DNA from: Bacteroidota bacterium
GTDB taxonomy: Bacteria > Bacteroidota > Bacteroidia > Bacteroidales > GCA-2748055
Assembly (NCBI GenBank): GCA_024640885.1
Contig: JAHEEC010000007.1
Span: forward strand, 1 to 64,000
Length of the DNA stretch: 64,000 bases
Direction of reading: 5' to 3'
Shown here: in pieces, positions 49,987 through 59,735 of the stretch
Numbering within the stretch: position 1 is the first letter of the stretch
How the letters are laid out: each line of letters starts with the position of its first letter
Program-made: the position numbers and the translations under genes
Notes under the pieces: generated by a model
Databases searched by the model: none
The model's input: the letters and a program-made list of their open reading frames with translations, nothing else
Told to the model about the DNA's origin: nothing

Positions 49987-51273
49987 TTAGAGCCCTTTGG
50001 CTTTCCCGATAAGCTCATCCAGTTTTTCACGTAGGGTGTCATAGCTGAAATGCATCTTCCCAAGAGCGAAGTTATGTTCGGCGATCTCCCGGCCAAGGGA
50101 GGGATCGTAAATCACGGAGGCCATATCCCGCACGGCTTCCTCTGTGAGGATCCCATGTTCGATCATCACTGTTTTGAATCCCTTGCTCCCAATGTCAGCC
50201 ACATAGACCGGCTCGTAGTTGTTCACAAAGATGGGCCGCCGGGCCAGGACCGCTTCCACAAAAGCATTGCCAAATCCCTCGTAAGTACTGAAATAGGTGC
50301 ATGCCGTGGCGCGCGCATAGGCATCGGAAAGAGAGAAACGCACCTCCCCATTGCCGCCGGAGAGTCCTTTGTTGTGGAAAAGGTGATGGGCAAAAGTGAC
50401 CTGATCACCTGCTTTCAGTTCATGGATCAGGTTCACAAGCTCGTTATAATAGGCGCTTCCCGCATCATCCGCATAATTGCCCGTGATCACCAGCTTGATC
50501 TTTTTATCATCGAGTTCATGCACCAACCGGATGGCGGTCCCGATCCCTTTTCTCCTTACGATCCTTGTGATCTGAAAGAGCAGCAGGTCATCCTTTTTGA
50601 AACCCAGGTGCCGTTCCAGCTCTTCATTCCTGCTGTTCCTTTCACCGAAAGGTTTGCTGAAATCCATTACGTTGGGTACGTTCACTGCATCCCGGTGAAA
50701 CCGTTCCATGAGCGTATTCCGGGCGTGGGTGTTGATTACCGCATGCACCGAGTTAGCCGCCCTCAGGGGGAAAACCTCCGCCACAAAATCATTGATCTCC
50801 TTGTGGGGAGAGACATAACGGTCACCCCGCTCCCAGGCAAAATCATGGTCATGCGTGATGGTGGGTATTCCCGATCTATTCACGACTTTGCTGATGGCAA
50901 GGCCCATCTCCAGGTGAGAGGGCAGGGCAGAGGCATTTTCCGAAATAATCAGGTCGATCTTTCTTTCGCTGATCCAGTTCAGGATCTTTTTGTAAATGAC
51001 CTTTGAATAGAGGTTCAGGTGATCGATGAGCTCCTGCGGATCGGTTTCGGGGTAAAAGAATGCTTTTTTCTGGCTCCAGAAGCTTTCCGGGGAGAAGAAA
51101 GACATTTCAGGGACAAGGGTCTCCGTGGAGGGATCCATGGTCCTTTCCTGAAACTGGCCGGAGAGCACATACGTGGAGTGTCCCATGGACCTGAGTACCT
51201 CGATCCATTTTTCGCACTCCAGTGCTACCCCGTCCACACCACCGATCCGCCCAATGATTATTCCAACATTCAT
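49987..51273 (-). CDS. Glycosyltransferase family 4-like protein
   Basis: 'GIIIGRIGGVDGVALECEKWIEVLRSMGHSTYVLSG', 'THDHDFAWERG', 'LLLFQITRIVRRKGIGTAIRLVHEL', 'FSTYEGFGNAFVEAVLARRPIFV'. Confidence 0.85.
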   Translation of the reverse strand: MNVGIIIGRIGGVDGVALECEKWIEVLRSMGHSTYVLSGQFQERTMDPSTETLVPEMSFFSPESFWSQKKAFFYPETDPQELIDHLNLYSKVIYKKILNWISERKIDLIISENASALPSHLEMGLAISKVVNRSGIPTITHDHDFAWERGDRYVSPHKEINDFVAEVFPLRAANSVHAVINTHARNTLMERFHRDAVNVPNVMDFSKPFGERNSRNEELERHLGFKKDDLLLFQITRIVRRKGIGTAIRLVHELDDKKIKLVITGNYADDAGSAYYNELVNLIHELKAGDQVTFAHHLFHNKGLSGGNGEVRFSLSDAYARATACTYFSTYEGFGNAFVEAVLARRPIFVNNYEPVYVADIGSKGFKTVMIEHGILTEEAVRDMASVIYDPSLGREIAEHNFALGKMHFSYDTLREKLDELIGKAKGL

Positions 51274-51288
51274 CTTCAGGAGGGCCGG

Positions 51289-52176
51289 TTATTTCAGTAT
51301 AAAGACGGCGGTCCCGATATTTTTTCCTTCTGCATAGAGTTCCACCATGTGTTCACCGGGAACGATCTCCCCGTCATTGGCCCAGAATATGGAGACGGGC
51401 AGGTCTTCATTTTCATAATTGACCATCCTGGAAGCGGAAGCGGGGATCTGTTCGCCAATGTACTCGAACATCTCCATTTCCGGTGAACCCAGCAATACCA
51501 GGTCGGGCCGGAGAATCCTCAGGTAGATGGTTTTCTCTCCCGGAAGGGTTACCTTGTTTGCCCTCAACACAAAATCGATCCGCACCGTGGTGGCGGTCCG
51601 GACCCTCTCGGTCTCCTTATCCCGTTTGTTCAGCATCACAAGGTTGACCTCCGAGGCCTGGAGGGTGGTGGCCAGGTTCTTGATCTCCTCAAGCTGTGAT
51701 TTGTCCTTTTCCAGTTGCTCCTTTTCTGTGGTAAGGCGGAGTTCGGTGTTCCTGAGCTGTTTGTTCTCGGCCATCAACTCCTGATTCTGCATGTTCAGGG
51801 AATCGATCTGCACGATGTAGCTCCTTAAGACGGAGCGCAACGTCTCCATTTCACGCTTGTACATCTTGATCTTGTAGGCATCATCTGCCTGAATGGAAAT
51901 CAGCTTGTTGATTTTCTGTTGCTGTTGCTGCATCTCGACCTGGAGATCCAGGTTATCTGTCTCAAGGGAGTCATACTGATAATAGATATTTCTCAACTCC
52001 CCCTCCAGTGAGTCGCGCTCGACACGGAAATATTCTGTTTTCTCAGCCAGGTCGGCCGAGACCAGGTTCAGGTTTTTTCTTGTATCAAGCAACAGGTAGA
52101 CCGCGACGGCCAATACGACCACCAGAAGACCGAGAATGCCGTACAATACCCCTACATTTGGTTTTTTTTCTGCCAT
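51289..52176 (-). CDS. Single-TM coiled-coil protein of unknown function
   Basis: N-terminal TM then long coiled coil and a C-terminal beta-rich region; start set at MAEKKPN. Confidence 0.7.
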   Translation of the reverse strand: MAEKKPNVGVLYGILGLLVVVLAVAVYLLLDTRKNLNLVSADLAEKTEYFRVERDSLEGELRNIYYQYDSLETDNLDLQVEMQQQQQKINKLISIQADDAYKIKMYKREMETLRSVLRSYIVQIDSLNMQNQELMAENKQLRNTELRLTTEKEQLEKDKSQLEEIKNLATTLQASEVNLVMLNKRDKETERVRTATTVRIDFVLRANKVTLPGEKTIYLRILRPDLVLLGSPEMEMFEYIGEQIPASASRMVNYENEDLPVSIFWANDGEIVPGEHMVELYAEGKNIGTAVFILK

Positions 52177-52197
52177 GATGAAAGATTTATTATTATA

Positions 52198-52205
52198 CAA
52201 ATATA
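52198..52205 (-). promoter_or_regulatory. Putative -7 box TATATTTG for coiled-coil protein gene
   Basis: CAAATATA on plus strand ~22 nt upstream of ATG 52176. Confidence 0.5.
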
Positions 52206-52227
52206 CACATTAGCTTCTCACGGGTGA

Positions 52228-53163
52228 TTATCCGCCGGGATTCAGAGGTTCAATATCCGATTCTGTGATGCCATATTTCTCATCCTCTTCCTGGTTCCCC
52301 AGGGGCTCCACATGCACCATGATGTCGTAAATATTCTTAAGATTCTTTCTAATGCTTCTTTCCACATTTTTGGCGATTTCGTGTGCTTTTTTCACCGACA
52401 GGTCGGGATCCACTTCGATATCCAGGTTCACCATGTAATGGTTGCCGATTTTCCGTGCTCGCACCCGGTGTGGGTTGTGCGCACCGGACACGCTGTTCAC
52501 CGCTTCAAAAAGTTTGCAATATACCTGGGTGTTATCGATGCCATCCATCAGGTCAATATTGGACTTCATGAAGATCTTAAAGGCCTGGTACATAATAAAT
52601 GCACTGATAGCCAGGGCAATAATTCGATCAATTAGCGGCTCCTGCAGCAGTACGGTAAAGAGCAGGCTGCCCAGCACGCTGAAAGAGATCAGGATATCAT
52701 TGCGCATATTTTTGGCGTTGGCGATCAACATGGGGCTGTCTACCTTTTTACCGGTCCGCAACAGGAGGAGGGTCAACCCCCCCTTTCCAATGATGGAAAT
52801 GATGGTTACCCATATGGCCAGATGAGATGGAGTCTTCATCACGGTGCCCTCGGCAAGGATCCTGATTGTGGAATAAGCCAGCTGGGCACCCGCAAAAAAG
52901 ATGATAAAGGAGAGCACCTTGGTGGCCACGGTGTCTGCTTTTTTATAGCCATAGGGAAATTTCACATTGGGGGGCCGGGATATGATCTTCGCGGCGAACA
53001 GGACCACCAGCGAAGATGCTATATCGGTGGTGGAGTCGATGCCATCGGCGATCACCGCATAACTTCCTGAAACAAAACCCACCACGAGCTTTAGCAAGGC
53101 CAGGACTCCGTTGCCCACTATGGCCCACCACGAGGCCTTAATGATATCTTTTTCTCTTTGCAA
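52228..53163 (-). CDS. Cation diffusion facilitator family transporter
   Basis: 'SYAVIADGIDSTTDIASSLVVLFAAKIISRPPNVKFPYGYKKADTVATKVLSFIIF'. Confidence 0.9.
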   Translation of the reverse strand: MQREKDIIKASWWAIVGNGVLALLKLVVGFVSGSYAVIADGIDSTTDIASSLVVLFAAKIISRPPNVKFPYGYKKADTVATKVLSFIIFFAGAQLAYSTIRILAEGTVMKTPSHLAIWVTIISIIGKGGLTLLLLRTGKKVDSPMLIANAKNMRNDILISFSVLGSLLFTVLLQEPLIDRIIALAISAFIMYQAFKIFMKSNIDLMDGIDNTQVYCKLFEAVNSVSGAHNPHRVRARKIGNHYMVNLDIEVDPDLSVKKAHEIAKNVERSIRKNLKNIYDIMVHVEPLGNQEEDEKYGITESDIEPLNPGG

Positions 53164-53166
53164 AGA

Positions 53167-54093
53167 TCAGGTCTCCTTATGAATGATGTGCGGGGAATGG
53201 TTCGTTGCATACTCGAATTGCAGCGTCACGTGGCTCACATTGAAATGGTGGATGAGCATCTGTTCAATCTCCACCTGTACCTCCTTCACCTTGCTCAGTT
53301 TCAGGTCGCTTTCAAGTTCCACATGTGCTTCGAGATGGATCTCGTTGTCGGTCAGCATCCAGGCGTGAATGTGATGGATGTTGTGCACCTGTTCCACCTG
53401 TTCCACCCGGTTCTTCACTTTTGAAAGATCAAGCTGATCGGGGGTGGATTGCATCAGGATATTCACCGATTCCCGGAGGATCACAAATCCTTCACGGATG
53501 ATGTAGACCGAAACGAGCACGGTGATCAGCGGATCGATCCAAAGGATGTGAAAAAACTGTATCAGGATACCCCCGATGATTACCACCACCGAGGAGAGGC
53601 TGTCACCGATCAGGTGCACGTAGGCTGCTTTTACATTGATGCTTTTGCTGGAATCCTTTTTCAGGATGATCACCGCAAACAGGTTGGCAAGCAACCCGAT
53701 CATGGCAACCACCAGCATGATCATGGAGTTGATAGGCCTGGGGTCGTTCCATCGAAGGTAGGCCTCTCTGACCAGGAAAATGCTGGTAACGATCAGGATC
53801 ACAGCATTAAAAAGTGCGGCCAGGATCTCCAGCCGCTTATAACCGAAGGTTCTTTTCGTATTGGCATCACGCCTTCCGATCAGAGTAGCCAGGTAGGCAA
53901 TGAAGGTGGCGAAGGTGTCGCTTAAATTGTGCAGGGCATCGGAAAGAAGGGCCAGGCTGCCGGAAAGAATGCCTCCGGCAAATTCCACCACGGTGATCAC
54001 CAGGTTCAGCAGTGTTGCGGCCAGCAGGTTCTTAATATTTACCCGCTGATGGTGGTGTCCCCTGTGTGTATGGTTGTGTCTGGATTGGACCAT
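53167..54093 (-). CDS. Cation diffusion facilitator family transporter (CzcD-like, His-rich N-terminus)
   Basis: 'HNHTHRGHHHQRVN', 'GSLALLSDALHNLSDTFATFIAYLATLIGRRDANTKRTFGYKRLEILAALFNAVIL'. Confidence 0.92.
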   Translation of the reverse strand: MVQSRHNHTHRGHHHQRVNIKNLLAATLLNLVITVVEFAGGILSGSLALLSDALHNLSDTFATFIAYLATLIGRRDANTKRTFGYKRLEILAALFNAVILIVTSIFLVREAYLRWNDPRPINSMIMLVVAMIGLLANLFAVIILKKDSSKSINVKAAYVHLIGDSLSSVVVIIGGILIQFFHILWIDPLITVLVSVYIIREGFVILRESVNILMQSTPDQLDLSKVKNRVEQVEQVHNIHHIHAWMLTDNEIHLEAHVELESDLKLSKVKEVQVEIEQMLIHHFNVSHVTLQFEYATNHSPHIIHKET

Positions 54094-54094
54094 A

Positions 54095-54901
54095 TCAGAT
54101 AAAAAGCAAGAGGCTTATAGCCATCACTGCCATACCCGCCAGAAAACCATAGACAGCAAGATGATGCCGGCCGTATTCCCGGGCTGTGGGCAACAGTTCA
54201 TCGATTGAGATAAAAACCATGATCCCGGCCACACCTGCAAAAATAAATCCAAACAAAGAATCGCTCAGGAAGGGCATCAGGATAAAATAGGCCAGCAGGG
54301 CACCCACCGGTTCGGCCAGGCCCGACAGGAACGAGAGAAAGAATCCCCTTTTTTTGTTGCCGGTGCCATACGAGATGGGAACGGATACAGCGATCCCCTC
54401 GGGGATGTTATGAATGGCAATGGCCACGGCAATGGGCACGGCAATGGTTGGATCGGTCAATCCGGCCATGAATGTGGCAATTCCTTCGGGAAAATTGTGA
54501 ATGCCAATGGCCAGTGCTGTAAAGAGGCCCATCCTCACCAGCCGGGGATCTTTTTTATTTCCTCTGTCCACATCTTCCACCCTCCGGATCTCATGGGGGT
54601 TTTCCTGGGAGGGGATCAGGCGGTCAATGAGGGCGATGATGAGGATACCTGCGAAAAAGGCCACCACCGTATACCAGGAAGCCCCCCTCTCCCCAAATCC
54701 CGGGACCAGGGCCAGCCTTGCTTTGGAGAGGATCTCCACGAAGGATACGTATACCATTACCCCGGCGGAGAATCCCAGGCTAAGTGAAAGAAAACGGGTA
54801 CTGGTACTTTTTGTAAAAAATGCCAGGGCGCTTCCTATACCTGTAGATAACCCGGCAAAGAGGGTGAGTCCAAATGCGAACCAGAAATTTCCGGAATCCA
54901 T
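54095..54901 (-). CDS. ZIP family metal transporter (ZupT-like)
   Basis: '[16 protein letters not shown]' and '[41 protein letters not shown]'. Start at MDSGNFW. Confidence 0.92.
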   Translation of the reverse strand: MDSGNFWFAFGLTLFAGLSTGIGSALAFFTKSTSTRFLSLSLGFSAGVMVYVSFVEILSKARLALVPGFGERGASWYTVVAFFAGILIIALIDRLIPSQENPHEIRRVEDVDRGNKKDPRLVRMGLFTALAIGIHNFPEGIATFMAGLTDPTIAVPIAVAIAIHNIPEGIAVSVPISYGTGNKKRGFFLSFLSGLAEPVGALLAYFILMPFLSDSLFGFIFAGVAGIMVFISIDELLPTAREYGRHHLAVYGFLAGMAVMAISLLLFI

Positions 54902-54906
54902 TAATG

Positions 54907-55779
54907 CTACTTTTGAGTGGCTTTTCTTCCCTTTTTCACCGGTTTTGGAATGGGTTCCAGAGAAAAATGTTTGGGTTTTCTTTTGGTCCACACGATCATG
55001 ATGACCCCGGCCAGGATAAAGGGCAGGCTGAGTAACTGGCCCATATTGAACTGCATGCCCGCTTCGAAGGCCACCTGGTCATTCTTCACAAATTCAATGA
55101 AGAAACGGGCCGAAAAAAGAAGGATCATGAAGACCCCGAAGATGAATCCATCCCGGACTTTCATGTAGCGTTTGCGGTAGAATGTAAAAAGGATGATGAA
55201 GATCAGGATATAGCTGAGGGCCTCATAAAGCTGTGTGGGGTGGCGGGCCACTGTGGCAAGCAGTTCCCCGGTATTTGAGTCATACAACCGGTCCCTTACA
55301 AATTCAAATCCCCAGGGCATATCGGTGGGCCTGCCATAAATCTCTGAATTGAACAGGTTCCCGAGGCGGATAAAAGCACCCCCCAGGGCCACCACGATCA
55401 CAATCCTGTCGATAAGCCAGAGAAAGGAGAGCTTATGCTTGCGGATATAGAGCCACAATGACAACAGGATCCCGATGGCAGCCCCGTGACTGGCCAACCC
55501 ACCTTTCCAGATCTTCAGGATCTCGATGGGGTTTTTCAGGAAATATTCGGGTTCATAAAAAAAACAGTGACCCAACCTTGCGCCGATAACCGTGCCCACA
55601 GCAATATAGATCAGCAACTCATCCGTCATTTCTGAGGTGAGCCTCTCTGTGGCAAGGAACCTGGTGAATACGATGTATCCGGCTAAAAAAGCGGATGCAA
55701 AAAGCAAACCGTACCAACGGATGCTCAGTTGACCAATGCTGAAAATCTCAGGATCGACATTCCATGTGATTGCATTCAT
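54907..55779 (-). CDS. lgt: Prolipoprotein diacylglyceryl transferase
   Basis: '[18 protein letters not shown]', '[15 protein letters not shown]', '[12 protein letters not shown]', '[23 protein letters not shown]'. Confidence 0.95.
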   Translation of the reverse strand: MNAITWNVDPEIFSIGQLSIRWYGLLFASAFLAGYIVFTRFLATERLTSEMTDELLIYIAVGTVIGARLGHCFFYEPEYFLKNPIEILKIWKGGLASHGAAIGILLSLWLYIRKHKLSFLWLIDRIVIVVALGGAFIRLGNLFNSEIYGRPTDMPWGFEFVRDRLYDSNTGELLATVARHPTQLYEALSYILIFIILFTFYRKRYMKVRDGFIFGVFMILLFSARFFIEFVKNDQVAFEAGMQFNMGQLLSLPFILAGVIMIVWTKRKPKHFSLEPIPKPVKKGRKATQK

Positions 55780-55814
55780 TATCATGATGGCAGGCGGATT
55801 TACGAATTAATTTA

Positions 55815-55822
55815 CAAATATA
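55815..55822 (-). promoter_or_regulatory. Putative -7 box TATATTTG for lgt operon
   Basis: CAAATATA on plus strand ~36 nt upstream of lgt. Confidence 0.5.
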
Positions 55823-55853
55823 ATAACATTCCGGGGGTTTCCCCTGTAGCATA

Positions 55854-55861
55854 TATCTTTG
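55854..55861 (+). promoter_or_regulatory. Putative -7 box TATCTTTG for Ig-like lipoprotein gene
   Basis: TAnnTTTG match ~28 nt upstream of the proposed GTG start at 55889; divergent from the lgt -7 box. Confidence 0.5.
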
Positions 55862-55888
55862 TATGTTTGCATAAAATTGTATCAGAAC

Positions 55889-57757
55889 GTGTCGCGTCGT
55901 TACCTCTACCTTCTTTCGATTGCTTTGTTTTGCTGGAACTGTGCCCAGCAGGGCTCCCCCTCGGGAGGCCCGAGGGACGAAACCCCGCCGAGGGTGCTGG
56001 AGAGTGAGCCACCCAACTATTCCACCAGGTTTGAGGCCAATAAGATCCTGATCACCTTTGATGAATTCATTGTGCTGGACAACGTGAACCAGGAACTGAT
56101 CGTTTCACCTCCCATGGAGGAAAAACCGGTGGTAAAACTCAGGAAAAAAACCCTGGTGATCCAGTTTGAAGAGGAGTTGAAAGAAAATACCACCTACACC
56201 ATGAACTTTGGCAGCGCCATCAAGGATCTGCATGAGGGAAATAAACTGCTCAACTTTGAATATGTATTTTCAACGGGAGATGTGCTTGACTCGCTGTCGG
56301 TGAAAGGGACATTGAAATATGCCTCGGATCTTTCAGTACCCGAGGACCCGATCTCCATCATGCTCTACGAAGAGCTGGGGGATTCGGTCCCCCTGACCAG
56401 GATTCCGCTCTATGTGGGGCGATCCGATGACAGCGGGGTATTCAGTGTCAATAACCTGCGTGCCGATACTTTTAAAGTATTTGCCCTGAAAGATGGGAAC
56501 AACAATTTTTTGTTTGACCTGCCTTCCGAGGAGATCGCATTTCTGGATTCGAACCTCATTGTGAATGCGGAATTTGCCAGGCAGCTTCTTATGGAGGCTG
56601 GCCTGTATGATACGACCCGGCAAAGCCCGGATACCACACATCTGGCAGCGGATACCCTTGAATTAGACGGTGGCATTCAAGCCGGAGGGGAGGTTTCACA
56701 GGCCCTGCCGGATGGTTCGGAAGTAGTGGAAGACAGTGTGCAGGAGAAGGGGCCCGACCTCAACTCCATCTTCGTCGACCTGTTCCTGTTTACCGAGGAG
56801 ACCCAGGTACAGTATATCAAAGATTATAAAAGGCCGGAACGCAGGAAAATGGAACTGGTATTTGCCATGCCCCTGACGGACACTTTTCGGTACAGTTACA
56901 TCTCACCGGAATCACCGGGGGAAACCCTGGAGTTGCTGGAGTATATGTCTGCCGGCAGGGACAGCCTTACGCTCTGGATAAGGGATTCCCTGGATTATAA
57001 AAAGGACACCCTCAGGATTGAGGTGAACTATACTGCCAAGGATACTGCCAATCATTTTGTTACGCAAACAGATACCCTTTCTTTCCTTTTCAGGAAGCCC
57101 CGAACAAAAAGCAAGAAGGAGGATGAGGAAGAGATACCTCCCGAAAAATTGGAGGTCAAAACCATACGAAAAAACGGGGATCAGGACCTGAACCGGGAAC
57201 TGGCACTGGATATTAACCTTCCCCTTCAAACCATCAGGGATACACTGATCCACCTTTATCACAAGCCGGATACCATCGAACTGCCCCAATCTTTCAGGGT
57301 TTCAGCCGATCCTTCCCTGCTGACAAGGGTCTGGATCTCGGCAGACTGGAAGTCAGAGGGACAATACAGGCTGGTACTCTACCCTGGTGCCCTGACTTCC
57401 ATTTATCCGGTCCCACACGATACCATTGACATCCCTTTCAAAACGAGGGACGTTGAGTATTACGGACAAATTTTACTAGACCTGGAAAATGTCAGGAACC
57501 GGCTGCTGGTTCAACTTATCAGCAAAGAGAAGGTGGTCCGCGAACAGGTGGTCCGCGTTTCGGGTATTTGTACCTTCAGTTACCTCGCTCCCCTGGAGTA
57601 TAAGATCAAAGTCATTCATGACCTGAACGGGAACGGGAAATGGGATACGGGAAAATACCTGGATAAAATTCAACCGGAACCGGTGGAGATCCTGCCCGTT
57701 TCGATCACAGTGCGCTCCAACTGGGACCACGACGTGACCATGAGACTTGAAAAGTAG
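55889..57757 (+). CDS. Lipoprotein with Ig-like domain (Bacteroidota Ig_5 type)
   Basis: Lipobox 'LLSIALFCWNCAQQGSPSGGPRDETPPRVLESEPPNYSTRFEANKILITFDEFIVL'. GTG start proposed because ATG 55859 lies inside the -7 box. Confidence 0.8.
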   Translation: MSRRYLYLLSIALFCWNCAQQGSPSGGPRDETPPRVLESEPPNYSTRFEANKILITFDEFIVLDNVNQELIVSPPMEEKPVVKLRKKTLVIQFEEELKENTTYTMNFGSAIKDLHEGNKLLNFEYVFSTGDVLDSLSVKGTLKYASDLSVPEDPISIMLYEELGDSVPLTRIPLYVGRSDDSGVFSVNNLRADTFKVFALKDGNNNFLFDLPSEEIAFLDSNLIVNAEFARQLLMEAGLYDTTRQSPDTTHLAADTLELDGGIQAGGEVSQALPDGSEVVEDSVQEKGPDLNSIFVDLFLFTEETQVQYIKDYKRPERRKMELVFAMPLTDTFRYSYISPESPGETLELLEYMSAGRDSLTLWIRDSLDYKKDTLRIEVNYTAKDTANHFVTQTDTLSFLFRKPRTKSKKEDEEEIPPEKLEVKTIRKNGDQDLNRELALDINLPLQTIRDTLIHLYHKPDTIELPQSFRVSADPSLLTRVWISADWKSEGQYRLVLYPGALTSIYPVPHDTIDIPFKTRDVEYYGQILLDLENVRNRLLVQLISKEKVVREQVVRVSGICTFSYLAPLEYKIKVIHDLNGNGKWDTGKYLDKIQPEPVEILPVSITVRSNWDHDVTMRLEK

Positions 57758-57769
57758 TTCCTCCGCGGG

Positions 57770-58726
57770 TCAGCGGTTCAACCTTCTCCAGATCAGTGCG
57801 GCCGCACCCAGCACCGCAATATTCCTGTCCAGGAGGGCCGAGGGCACAATGTCGATTTTATCTCTGTAGATGGGAAGCAGGTGACTTTCCATGCTTTTTT
57901 TGGTCGGTTCGATGATCCATTTACCGGCTTTGGCAAGGCCGCCGAAGAGGAAAATTTTTGCCGGGCTGACATGCGCCACTGAATCGGCCAGGCTTCTGCC
58001 AAGCAGGAAGCCCGTCCTTTCAAATGCTTTCACGGCAATTGGATCTCCCGATTCGGCCATTGATGTGATCATCCTGGGTTCGAGTTTTGTAAAGCTGATA
58101 TTTCTGAATTCACTCTCCACACTCTCTTCGGCAAGCAACTCAAAAATGGTCCGCTTGATGCCCGTTGCGGAAACATATGCCTCCAGGCATCCCCTTTTGC
58201 CGCAGCCGCACTGCCGGCCATTATCTACGGCCAGCACGTGTCCGAGTTCTCCTGCGAAACCGTCATGTCCATAGACAATATCCCCGTTCACGACCAGGCC
58301 GCTTCCCAGGCCGGTTCCCAGGGTGATCATGATAAAGTCATTGAGACCGGCTGCATCGCCAAACAGCATCTCCCCCAGGGCGGCCGCATTTGCATCGTTG
58401 GTCACCACCGTGGGAAGATGAAACTGTGCTTCCATCAGTTTCACAAATTCGATCTTTCCCTTCCATGCCAGGTTCGGAGCATTCTCAATGGAACCGGAAT
58501 AGTAATTGCCATTGGGAGCTCCAACGCCGATGCCCATAATTTTAAAGGAGCGGTCCAATTGTTCCAGGCTGAGCAAGAGGTGTTCATGTATGGTTTCAAT
58601 AAACTGCTCGATGGAGCCCCTTTCGGGGGTTGGGATCTCATTCTCAAAATGAATCCATCCTGTCCGGTCCACGAGTCCAAATTTGCTAAAGGTTCCCCCG
58701 ATATCGATTCCCAGAACAACTTCCAT
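57770..58726 (-). CDS. ROK family sugar kinase/regulator
   Basis: 'VVLGIDIGGTFSKFGLVD', zinc motif 'GRQCGCGKRGCLEAYVSATG'. Confidence 0.92.
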   Translation of the reverse strand: MEVVLGIDIGGTFSKFGLVDRTGWIHFENEIPTPERGSIEQFIETIHEHLLLSLEQLDRSFKIMGIGVGAPNGNYYSGSIENAPNLAWKGKIEFVKLMEAQFHLPTVVTNDANAAALGEMLFGDAAGLNDFIMITLGTGLGSGLVVNGDIVYGHDGFAGELGHVLAVDNGRQCGCGKRGCLEAYVSATGIKRTIFELLAEESVESEFRNISFTKLEPRMITSMAESGDPIAVKAFERTGFLLGRSLADSVAHVSPAKIFLFGGLAKAGKWIIEPTKKSMESHLLPIYRDKIDIVPSALLDRNIAVLGAAALIWRRLNR

Positions 58727-58771
58727 TTCCCTATCTTTTTGCTAAATTCGTAAAATGCCTTAAATGTAATA

Positions 58772-58805
58772 AATATCAGCTGATTTGGTTAAATTAGCTG
58801 ATATT
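58772..58805. repeat. Perfect 10-bp inverted repeat (AATATCAGCT-N14-AGCTGATATT)
   Basis: Arms at 58772-58781 and 58796-58805 in the ROK/usp divergent intergenic region. Confidence 0.8.
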
Positions 58806-58820
58806 ACTAAACCCGGGAAC

Positions 58821-59675
58821 ATGACCAATTTTATTGTACCTATTGATTTTTCATTGGATTCATTGAAGGGGCTGGAATGGGCCCTCCTGTTTTCACAGAA
58901 ACAGACCGTCAATATCCAGATGGTGTATGTACTTGCCAACAGCACCAATTTTCATTCCAACGTGGTGGAGCAGGAGCAAAAGTACGCCCAGGCACAATTT
59001 AAGAAATTGATGCAGGAGTATGAACCCAGGCTTAAAAATGCTTCAAAACTCAGGCACATTATTAAGAAGGGGAAGGTATACAGGGAAGTTGTGAACCAGG
59101 TGAACTCATACAAGAGTGCCGTTGTTTCGGCATCCACCCACGGAGCCTCCGGATTCGAGGAACTTTTTATCGGGAGCAATGCATTGAAGATCATGGCGGC
59201 CACCGATAAGCCGGTTTTTACACTGAGGAATTCTCCGGTACCAGGCGATATCAAAAAGATCGTCCTCCCCATTAAACTGCATGTGGATACAAGGCAAAAG
59301 GCGCCGGTTGCAGCAGACCTGGCAGACCTGTTCGGGGCCGAGATCCACGTAATTTCTGTTTCCACCAGCAAGAACAAAAGGGACCTGGAACGGCTGGGGT
59401 CCTATGCAAAACAGGTGGACAGTTATTTAAAGGCCAGAGAACTGAAAACGGTCACAAAGACACTGGTGGGAGAGAGCCTTGCCACACTGACCTGTAACTA
59501 TGCCGAAGCGGTGAATGCGGATCTGATCACGATCATGTCAAGCTCCATTGATAAGTGGAATGTATTCCTGGGCAGCTTTGCCCAGCAAATGGTGAACAGG
59601 GCCACGGTACCCCTGCTCTCACTCACCCCCAAGGAGAGGCACGTTCCGACCGGATTTACAACATTTGGAGGATAA
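58821..59675 (+). CDS. Universal stress protein (tandem Usp domains)
   Basis: 'MTNFIVPIDFSLDSLKGLEWALLFSQKQTVNIQMVYVL', 'VSASTHGASGFEELFIGSNALKIM', 'ITIMSSSIDKWNVFLGSFAQQMVNRATVPLLSL'. Confidence 0.85.
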   Translation: MTNFIVPIDFSLDSLKGLEWALLFSQKQTVNIQMVYVLANSTNFHSNVVEQEQKYAQAQFKKLMQEYEPRLKNASKLRHIIKKGKVYREVVNQVNSYKSAVVSASTHGASGFEELFIGSNALKIMAATDKPVFTLRNSPVPGDIKKIVLPIKLHVDTRQKAPVAADLADLFGAEIHVISVSTSKNKRDLERLGSYAKQVDSYLKARELKTVTKTLVGESLATLTCNYAEAVNADLITIMSSSIDKWNVFLGSFAQQMVNRATVPLLSLTPKERHVPTGFTTFGG

Positions 59676-59735
59676 AATATAAAGGAAGAAAAAGAGCATA
59701 TCAGGGAAACGCTGGAGTCCCAGTTAAAGGCACTC

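Noticed and set aside
50050-51006. 318-aa plus-strand ORF
   Set aside because: Shadow ORF antisense to the GT4 gene 49987-51273; low-complexity, non-homologous composition.
58230-58240. Other CACGTG occurrences (e.g. 58230s, 53225 region, 11702 region) as additional parS sites
   Set aside because: Flanks do not match GTTnCACGTGnAAC; only the 25382-25397 site has the full palindrome.
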